Origin: a virus
Virus record (IMG/VR): IMGVR_UViG_3300036792_000069
Location: 1-22,181 of that record
Reading direction: 5' to 3' (one strand)
DNA: 22,181 nucleotides
In this document: piece by piece, positions 14,831 to 20,602 of the stretch
Layout: the number at the start of each line of letters is the position of its first letter
Numbering within the stretch: the first letter of the stretch is position 1
Translations under genes and position numbers: made by a program
Notes under the pieces: generated by a model
What the model was told of the DNA's origin: nothing
Seen by the model: only the letters and a program-made list of their open reading frames with translations
Database searches by the model: none

Positions 14831-15016
14831 TCAATCGTCTCCGTCGGTCGCGATGACCGTGTTATTTTTTGGCTCCGCAGTAGCCGTTCGGTTGCGCACC
14901 GGTACAGCAGCGGTCCGGTTGATGAGGTCGGTGATTGCAAGACTTGCGGCGGGCAGGAACAATCTTCCGCTGCCGCAAGCCATCACGATGGACGTTGCGC
15001 TTAGCTGAATGCTCAT
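14831..15016 (-). CDS. Short protein of unknown function, 61 aa
   Basis: ATG at 15016 is preceded by GGAGG at 12 bases, a long but usable spacing. The product starts MSIQLSATSIVMACGSGRLF, has a hydrophobic middle (FLPAASLAITDLI), and ends with a polar tail (NNTVIATDGDD). Its Ala/Ser style is like that of the much longer protein directly upstream, so the two may act together. No family is recognised. It is accepted as a gene because the stop is three bases before the next ATG and the spacing on both sides is that of an operon. Confidence 0.5.
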   Translation of the reverse strand: MSIQLSATSIVMACGSGRLFLPAASLAITDLINRTAAVPVRNRTATAEPKNNTVIATDGDD

Positions 15017-15024
15017 GACCGCGA

Positions 15025-16653
15025 TCAGCCTCCAGGTGGACGTTTCGATTGAGCCTGTGCGGTCCTGTCCTTGGGCGAGGCGGTCACGATCCGGTCAGAC
15101 TGTCCCGAGATGATCCGGCGCGGTGACGGAAGGAAGGTACGGGCATGCATGACCAGCCGCATCATCGTCGCGGCGCCCATGAACAGGAGCTGTGCCGACG
15201 CCCCGATCCTGGCGCTGGTATTGGCGATAAACAGGGATGCCGTTTCGAGTTTCGTCGACCCGGACGGGACCGCCGATGCCTTTGCCGCGGCCCTGAAGAA
15301 GGCCTGCAGCTGCATGACGCGTTTGAAGTCGGCACGCGCGACACCGATGGCCTGGACAGCTACATTGATCGCAGCTCTACCGGAAGCCAAAGTTCGATGC
15401 GAACCTTGAACCGCGGCGCGTGCACCGAGGACTACGGCGACGCCAAGTGACGATCCGGCGGACGCCGTCATCGCCATCCTGGCATTCAGGGTCGACAACC
15501 CGACGGCAATCGCCGATGCAGTTGCGGACGATGTCGCCTTGACCTGGAGACCGGCAGCGTATGCGGCGGCACCCGTTGTCGAGATGATGCTGAGCGCCGC
15601 TGCGGTGATGCCGGCGCGGCCGGCGGGCTCGATGGCACCGGAGGCCCTTGCATCTGCGGTAGCAGACAGGCTTGCGGATCCTGCAACGTCTGACTTCGAC
15701 TGCAGCGCCAGGAACGACAATCCGCGAATGAAGGCGATCCATCTCGGCGGCTGTGACGGCAACATCGCCGCGGCGAAAGCCGTCGATGACAGGCCGGTCC
15801 TTGCTGTCGTTGCCGCTTGTGCAACGGCTCGAGCGAGAGCTTGCGCCGCAATCTTCACCGACACCGATGGATTTTGCGAGGCGACCGACAGTGCCGCCCG
15901 CGACACGGCCGACATCACCGCGGTCCTGATCAGCGGGAGCGCCGCGGACGATGACGTATAGGCAGCGCCGACAAGATCGGTGAAGCCGGCGATTGATGTC
16001 ACGACCTGTGCCGAGAATGCGGTGACACCGAACAGGCTTACGAAACCTGCCGGGACCGTTTGACCAAGCGTTCTTGCAATCGATCTGGCGCCAAGCCAGG
16101 CCACCATGGTGAGCGCCGGCGCATTCGCCGACGATGCCGCCGTTACCGCTCCAGAGATGGCAGTAACGAACCCGCCGACAATCGATGCCGACACCATCAT
16201 GGCGGAGTCGACAGAAAGATTGGCAACGAAATTCGGAAGAAGGCGAGCGGATGAGATCGATGCCTGTCTGGCGAACAGTGCGGCCCGCAGTATCGGGAGA
16301 GATGCAGCGGCAGCAGACGAACGTACAGTCGCCGCGATTGCGGCGAACAGCTGCGGATGCTGATCGACTGCGGCTACCGCAAACGAGCGCGCCGCGATGC
16401 GCGCCGTCGCCAAGACACCTCCGCTCGATGTCGCACTCTGGGCAGCGCGAGAACTCAATCCGGTGACAGCAGTCGAGTTAGACCTGCCGAAAGTGGACGA
16501 GATGTTGCGGATCGACATCCGCGCCATCGGACTTGGTGCCGACCTGAGTACAGCGAATAGCAGTGTCCGAGCGGAGACCGCCAAGGTCGTTGTCAAACTC
16601 GGTACCTGCCCGAGCGCCTGGCGCCCGAGTGCATCGAAACCGAGAAGGCACAT
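15025..16653 (-). CDS. Low-complexity Ala/Ser/Arg-rich structural protein, 542 aa
   Basis: ATG at 16653 lies seven bases after the preceding stop; an upstream start would overlap that gene. The first residues MCLLGFDALGRQALGQVPSL have a short leader ('GFdalGR.ALGQ.P') that I associate with repeat-containing phage structural proteins. The rest is a very long run rich in Ala, Ser, Arg, Thr, Gly and Val with few Asp or Glu, in degenerate units such as 'A...A..AR.......A'. It ends in a basic, Pro-containing tail. No enzyme motif is seen. Third-position GC in a sampled stretch is about 64 percent, only modest codon bias. The 542 open codons and tight spacing support coding. It may be a repetitive fibre or neck/head decoration protein; the function is unknown. 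Confidence 0.6.
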   Translation of the reverse strand: MCLLGFDALGRQALGQVPSLTTTLAVSARTLLFAVLRSAPSPMARMSIRNISSTFGRSNSTAVTGLSSRAAQSATSSGGVLATARIAARSFAVAAVDQHPQLFAAIAATVRSSAAAASLPILRAALFARQASISSARLLPNFVANLSVDSAMMVSASIVGGFVTAISGAVTAASSANAPALTMVAWLGARSIARTLGQTVPAGFVSLFGVTAFSAQVVTSIAGFTDLVGAAYTSSSAALPLIRTAVMSAVSRAALSVASQNPSVSVKIAAQALARAVAQAATTARTGLSSTAFAAAMLPSQPPRWIAFIRGLSFLALQSKSDVAGSASLSATADARASGAIEPAGRAGITAAALSIISTTGAAAYAAGLQVKATSSATASAIAVGLSTLNARMAMTASAGSSLGVAVVLGARAAVQGSHRTLASGRAAINVAVQAIGVARADFKRVMQLQAFFRAAAKASAVPSGSTKLETASLFIANTSARIGASAQLLFMGAATMMRLVMHARTFLPSPRRIISGQSDRIVTASPKDRTAQAQSKRPPGG

Positions 16654-16660
16654 GTTGTCT

Positions 16661-17095
16661 TTAACTCGTTGGCACCACCAGAGTTGGACGACCCATGGCG
16701 GTGGCGATATCATTCATGCGCGCTTGACCGAGAACTGAAACGAGCGTCTGCCATCCTGTCTGGAAACGTGTGCTCGAAATATCCATGGGGTCCCGTCGAG
16801 AGACCATGGAGTTCCAGAGCAATGACATCCTTCCGGTCGAGTCGCCGGCGATGGCGGCATTGATTTTGACCTGGTCGGCCGGCAAGAGCTGCGTGATCAA
16901 ATCCTGCGACAGGATGGTGATTGGCGGCGGCGGTGGTGCTACATATGGATCGGTTGCGCCGCCGGCGGCCGCATAGACCAGATAGGCGGCATAATCCCGG
17001 TTGGCGGGATTGGCCGGAATGATGGCGCTGTCCTTGTTGCGGACAACCAGCATCGAGCCATCCACCGGATCTTTTTCGAACCGATAGTCAGCCAT
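16661..17095 (-). CDS. Fibre-assembly-like protein downstream of the candidate fibre, 144 aa
   Basis: The ATG at 17095 shares one base with the stop of the fibre gene (TGATG), so translation is coupled. Residues 1-45 read MADYRFEKDPVDGSMLVV then AIIPANPANRDYAAYLVYAA, the 'IP.dp.NrDy..YL.w...G' pattern of proteins that accompany tail fibres. A Pro-rich linker (PPPPP) follows near residue 52. The rest is helical, with LLWNSMVSRRDPMDISSTRF and LVSVLGQARMNDIATAMG. Gene position and pattern suggest a fibre chaperone or adaptor for the product encoded at 17095-18552. Not a certain family assignment. Confidence 0.6.
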   Translation of the reverse strand: MADYRFEKDPVDGSMLVVRNKDSAIIPANPANRDYAAYLVYAAAGGATDPYVAPPPPPITILSQDLITQLLPADQVKINAAIAGDSTGRMSLLWNSMVSRRDPMDISSTRFQTGWQTLVSVLGQARMNDIATAMGRPTLVVPTS

Positions 17096-18552
17096 CACAT
17101 CCTCGCATCGAGTACGAAATGGGCGCCGAGCGATAGTGTTGGTCCGGTGTTGACAATGTTGCCGCCCCAAAACCGAATACCTTCGGTGCCGGGGCTGGCG
17201 GCGGAGGCAGTGATATCGGCATTTGCTGCCAGATCAGCGGCTTTCCCCAACAACCCCGTCACCGGCGATATCATCGTGACGGTAGGCTGAAGACGCTTGG
17301 ACTTTTTGTAGTTGAAGCTAGCGCCGTTCGAGGATCCGTTGCTGATGGTGCCGCTCGCCAGCTGAAACACGAGCTGCTGCATGCCCTCGAAGATGTTGGT
17401 AGCCGCGACAATATTCTGCGGCACCTGAAAATAGCTGTAGGTCTTCTCGTAATACCTCTGCGAGAGATCGAGCTCCTGGCCGAACGGGCGCGCGATGAAT
17501 GGCGCTCGAGTCGATGACGGCACCTCAAGTCCTGGCAGGATCGTCAGACCCGTCCACTCGAAAGTATTCGACGTTGACGAAACGATGTTGATGTTGGGGC
17601 TACCCCCCGCGACCCAGATACTGAGTAAGGCGCCATTCCGATAATCTGTAAATCCGGTCCACGTCGTTTGGGCGGGAAATGTCGCGGTTATATACTGCGC
17701 CGTATTTGCGGCGGTGATTGTAACACTGACGTCGACAAAGCTGCCGCCACCGTTGTTCTCCATGCGGAGATTCATTGATCCAGCAACGCTGGATTTAACC
17801 CAAAAGCCAGCCGTAACAGGCTGGGCTTGCGAAGTGCCCCACATCGCCTTGTTGAAGCGATAGCCTTCGATGGGCGTGCGGAATGCAATAAAGTCGCCCG
17901 AGGTCGGGCTACCAACCGTACTTACAGTCAGTTTGAGTTCTTTGGCATATCCTGGGAAAACCGAGGCGACCTGCTGAATCGAAACAACAGGGTTGCTTCC
18001 CGTTACAACATTGGTGACATACACGCCGTCGATGACGTAGGCGAAATTGTGATTTGTCAGCGTTACGGCATTGCCGACATGCTCCTGGTCCACCTCGAGG
18101 GAGCCGTTGAACTGCATGCCGCTGTAGGCCATCGCATCGAACGGCGCGGCGTAGACGTTCTGACGTACCTGTTTCTTTTGCGTGTCGGTGAAGCTGTTGG
18201 CTTCCTCGATTGAGATCAAATCTTCCTTGACGCCGATGATGGCGACCTGCGGTGCAGCCGTAAAGCTGATCTTGGTCCCAGCCCCGCTCTGACCTGGCGT
18301 CTTGGTGCCGGTGTTCGAGGAATTGTAGAGGACCGTGGTGCGCGCGAAGGTGCCGGTCGACGAATTGTAGGCGCCTTCGCCCATCTCCATCTGTGATAGA
18401 TCGGCGGAGATCGCGAGGTACTTGTAGACCGTGCCATTGACAGCATTGGCGGCCGTTGGCGACAGCGATCCAGCCACCGTGGTGCTATAGACCCAGTCGG
18501 TGGTGCCGCCCGCAGTCGGAACGAAGCGGCAGTTGTCGAGGAAGGCGGCCAT
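17095..18552 (-). CDS. Candidate fibre / receptor-binding structural protein, 485 aa
   Basis: ATG at 18552 lies eight bases after the preceding stop; no strong ribosome binding site is visible, so coupling is likely. The N-terminal part MAAFLDNCRFVPTAGGTTDW, with TVYKYLAISADLSQMEMGEG and FARTTVLYNSSNTGTKT, is the adaptor-like beginning seen in many phage fibre proteins. About residues 215-370 form a beta-rich region with GFWVKSSVAGSMNLRMENNG and SIWVAGGSPNIN, like a carbohydrate-binding jelly-roll. Then comes APFIARPFGQELDLSQRYYE, a 'EL.LsqRYYeKsy' motif common in fibre proteins. The C-terminal region (TVTMISPVTGLLGKAADL...) would be a trimerising tip. A receptor-binding role is inferred. Confidence 0.7.
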   Translation of the reverse strand: MAAFLDNCRFVPTAGGTTDWVYSTTVAGSLSPTAANAVNGTVYKYLAISADLSQMEMGEGAYNSSTGTFARTTVLYNSSNTGTKTPGQSGAGTKISFTAAPQVAIIGVKEDLISIEEANSFTDTQKKQVRQNVYAAPFDAMAYSGMQFNGSLEVDQEHVGNAVTLTNHNFAYVIDGVYVTNVVTGSNPVVSIQQVASVFPGYAKELKLTVSTVGSPTSGDFIAFRTPIEGYRFNKAMWGTSQAQPVTAGFWVKSSVAGSMNLRMENNGGGSFVDVSVTITAANTAQYITATFPAQTTWTGFTDYRNGALLSIWVAGGSPNINIVSSTSNTFEWTGLTILPGLEVPSSTRAPFIARPFGQELDLSQRYYEKTYSYFQVPQNIVAATNIFEGMQQLVFQLASGTISNGSSNGASFNYKKSKRLQPTVTMISPVTGLLGKAADLAANADITASAASPGTEGIRFWGGNIVNTGPTLSLGAHFVLDARM

Positions 18553-18560
18553 GAAAAGGA

Positions 18561-19418
18561 TCAGGCAATCGTCAGCGTCACCGTGGACGCGGCGAACGAT
18601 GCCGACACACCGGTCGGGATCGACTGTTGCGTGACCTGACGGATCATGCCGTTGCCGGTCGTCGACGTGTTGACGCCGGTCACCGTGACGGTGTCGGTTG
18701 TCACCGAGCTTGCGGTCTGGATACCGGTGAGGTTGCCGGCGGAGAACGTCGGAGCGGTGCCGCCGTATTCCGTCGAGAACACAAAGGAGCCGGCGGTGGG
18801 AATGCCGTTGGCATGCGCCGTGATCACGGCCGGCGAGTTGGCCGAGATCGTTGCGGGCTGCCACTGGAAGTTACCGAGGTAGTCCCAGACCAGGAGATTG
18901 CCGCCGGTCACCGCATCGTACAGGCCGAAGGCGACAACGGTGCCCCAGTTGGCGGTTGCCTGCGGGAAGCTGATCACCGAACCATTCGACGTGCTCGATG
19001 GTGCGGTGCCGGAACCCTGGGCGAATGCGGAGATGTTGAGAGTATCGCCGGAGGCGACGGCGTGCGCGGCATTGGCCGTCAGCGTCAGTGTCGTGGTGCC
19101 GACACCGCCGGCAGCAATGGTGCCGATCTCGTTTCCGTTGGTCGGATCGTAGACCGTCATGCCGGGCTGAATCCACGACGGGATCGAGGCCGCGCCGATG
19201 GTCGGGCTCGAGGTCGTGGTCGACGCGTTGGTGACGATTGAGCCGGCGACCTGCTGGCGCGCATAGGCGCCGCCGGTGACCTCAGTGAAGCCGGTACCGG
19301 CATCGGTGCCGACAGCCGTGAACAACGCGAGATAGACTGCCGGGAGCGCGGGCATTGCGATCTGGCCGGTCAGGTAGTTCAAGACATTGTCGGAAGCGAA
19401 GTTGGTGAGACCGGTCAT
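18561..19418 (-). CDS. Phage fibre-type structural protein, 285 aa
   Basis: I placed the start at ATG 19418 (GGAAACA upstream); the frame extends further upstream but only through the neighbouring hairpin and gene. The product starts MTGLTNFASDNVLNYLTGQI, then PAVYLALFTAVGTDAGTGFT and EVTGGAYARQQVAG. It later contains ISFPQATANWGTVVAFGLYD and AVTGGNLLVWDYLG. This is the 'vYvgLft..ptdag.g.ev.ggsYaR......FP.at..WGtv...gifDa..GG.ll' layout of a widespread phage fibre-type family. Residues about 70-125 (SWIQPGMTVYDPTNGNEIGT and following) look like an insertion, and the C-terminus is a Thr/Val-rich beta stretch. It is probably exported to the virion surface as head or tail fibre component. Confidence 0.72.
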   Translation of the reverse strand: MTGLTNFASDNVLNYLTGQIAMPALPAVYLALFTAVGTDAGTGFTEVTGGAYARQQVAGSIVTNASTTTSSPTIGAASIPSWIQPGMTVYDPTNGNEIGTIAAGGVGTTTLTLTANAAHAVASGDTLNISAFAQGSGTAPSSTSNGSVISFPQATANWGTVVAFGLYDAVTGGNLLVWDYLGNFQWQPATISANSPAVITAHANGIPTAGSFVFSTEYGGTAPTFSAGNLTGIQTASSVTTDTVTVTGVNTSTTGNGMIRQVTQQSIPTGVSASFAASTVTLTIA

Positions 19419-19432
19419 GGCTGTTTCCGCGC

Positions 19433-19462
19433 AAAAGAAAAACCCGCCTGCGAAGGCGGGTT
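19433..19462 (-). terminator. Hairpin plus U-rich tail upstream of the fibre-type gene
   Basis: Minus-strand hairpin with arms 19462-19454 and 19449-19441, a perfect 9 bp stem with a 4-base loop, followed by a run reading TTTCTTTT. It lies 23 bases after the upstream gene's stop codon and just before the ribosome binding site of the gene starting at 19418. Confidence 0.83.
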
Positions 19463-19485
19463 GGGTTGATGGAATGTTGGTGGGT

Positions 19486-19884
19486 TTAGCCGCGCTTCTT
19501 CTGCGACTTGTCGTCACCCTTGACGTCCGCGGCCGCCTTGTCGACGCCGCCGGCGAGATCGGCTTCAGCCTTCGCGACGGCACTTGCCTTCGCCTTGACT
19601 GCGGCCTTCAGCATCTCAACCATCTTGATGGCGGGAAGCGTGGTATCGGCGACGGCGATACCGAGATGACCGAGCATCTCGTGCAGGTCGTCGCGGGACA
19701 TCTTGACCTCGTCCTTGGCCTCGACATCGATGTGCGCCAACTCTTCGGGCGAACGGAAGCCATGCGGCCGCAGCGCGGCAACGCGGTCGACGGGCACGTC
19801 GACGAGGCCATCGGAGCCAACGTCGAAGACCTGGCCTTCATAGGAATAGTGCCTGCAACCTTCGGGTGCCTTGAGGCAGACCAT
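19486..19884 (-). CDS. Small post-capsid protein of unknown function, 132 aa
   Basis: ATG at 19884 follows GGAGAG by six bases. The product starts MVCLKAPEGCRHYSYEGQVF and then DVGSDGLVDVPVDRVAALRP, a beta-hairpin pattern ('aPeG....s.dG....v..dG.v.Vp...v..L..hGF') that is widespread in small phage proteins encoded after the capsid. A helical middle part follows (RDDLHEMLGHLGIAV). The C-terminal 45 residues are rich in Lys and Ala (MLKAAVKAKASAVAKAEADL) and very polar, probably flexible or DNA-contacting. Hairpins with U-tails flank it on both sides. The role could be head decoration or head-tail joining; it is not proven. Confidence 0.65.
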   Translation of the reverse strand: MVCLKAPEGCRHYSYEGQVFDVGSDGLVDVPVDRVAALRPHGFRSPEELAHIDVEAKDEVKMSRDDLHEMLGHLGIAVADTTLPAIKMVEMLKAAVKAKASAVAKAEADLAGGVDKAAADVKGDDKSQKKRG

Positions 19885-19913
19885 ATCAAACTCTCCAGTG
19901 TGTGATGGACATG

Positions 19914-19937
19914 AAAAAGGGCGCTAGATGCGCCCTT
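19914..19937 (-). terminator. Hairpin overlapping the homing endonuclease stop, with U-run
   Basis: Minus-strand hairpin with arms 19937-19930 and 19924-19917, a perfect 8 bp stem with a 5-base loop holding the first bases of the stop codon TAG, followed by a T-run. The stop of the GIY-YIG gene lies across the loop and 3' arm, so translating ribosomes could disturb the structure. Confidence 0.75.
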
Positions 19938-20559
19938 CGCTCTTCAGGTATTTGCCGTTCGGACCCCGAGGTCGTTGGGCATGTGAAGCCCGCATCTTGG
20001 CGAGCGTTTCCGGCGGATGCGTCTTGCCTCTCATGTGAGGCGTCATCATCCGTCCGTACTCGGACTGTCTGGCTCGACGTTCTGGATCAGCCATCGCAGC
20101 CGACACCGCTGCAGATATTTTGGCTCGATGTTCTTCGGTTCGTTTTTTACCGAGAAGAGCGGCCGCGATCTTGGCGCGATGTTCCGGGCTCTTCGGTTTA
20201 CCCTTATGCGCGGCGCGCAATTTGATGCCGACAGTGATCGGCTGTGGCACACCTTCACGGGTGCCGGTCACCTTGCAGATATTATAACCAAACCGATCAT
20301 CGCTCGTTTGTAGAGCGTCGATCCAAATCTGTTCGCGAGCGAGGAGCTTGTCCTTATCGCAGTATTCGATCATGGCGAAGGAAAAGGCTCCCTCACCGTC
20401 ACGATCCCACGTCCGCTGCAACTGCGGAGAATGATGCTTTCCCCATCGCAGCATGTAACGATGCGCGACAATTCTATGACGAGCGTCGACCGAGGAGCCG
20501 ATGTATCGCTTGCCTGACTTAATATGGAGAATGCAATAGATGCCGGAGCGGGGCGCCAT
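19924..20559 (-). CDS. Free-standing GIY-YIG homing endonuclease with NUMOD3-like repeats, 211 aa
   Basis: Residues 6-83 are a GIY-YIG nuclease: SGIYCILHIKSGKRYIGSSV carries the GIY and YIG motifs, Arg27 in DARHRIVAHR is the catalytic arginine position, and Glu76 in LLAREQIWID is the metal-binding glutamate (I-TevI numbers 27 and 75). Residues 117-196 have three NUMOD3-like DNA-binding repeats: KGKPKSPEHRAKIA, GKKRTEEHRAKIS and RGKTHPPETLAKMR. It is a mobile gene lying directly after the capsid gene, typical for free-standing endonucleases, which cut phages lacking them and spread by repair. The ATG at 20559 lies inside a hairpin, and no good ribosome binding site is visible, suggesting low expression. 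Confidence 0.92.
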   Translation of the reverse strand: MAPRSGIYCILHIKSGKRYIGSSVDARHRIVAHRYMLRWGKHHSPQLQRTWDRDGEGAFSFAMIEYCDKDKLLAREQIWIDALQTSDDRFGYNICKVTGTREGVPQPITVGIKLRAAHKGKPKSPEHRAKIAAALLGKKRTEEHRAKISAAVSAAMADPERRARQSEYGRMMTPHMRGKTHPPETLAKMRASHAQRPRGPNGKYLKSEGRI

Positions 20560-20578
20560 CGTTTTCAGATGGCGTCCC
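20550..20578 (-). promoter_or_regulatory. Hairpin enclosing the homing endonuclease start codon
   Basis: Minus-strand arms 20578-20568 and 20560-20550 pair over 11 positions with one mismatch, around the 7-base loop TGAAAAC. The start codon ATG (20559-20557) is inside the 3' arm. There is no U-run, so it is not a normal terminator. T4 I-TevI and related genes are held down by comparable hairpins over the ribosome binding site; the same is inferred here. Confidence 0.6.
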
Positions 20579-20602
20579 GCACCGATTTTTCAACTCAGCC
20601 TA

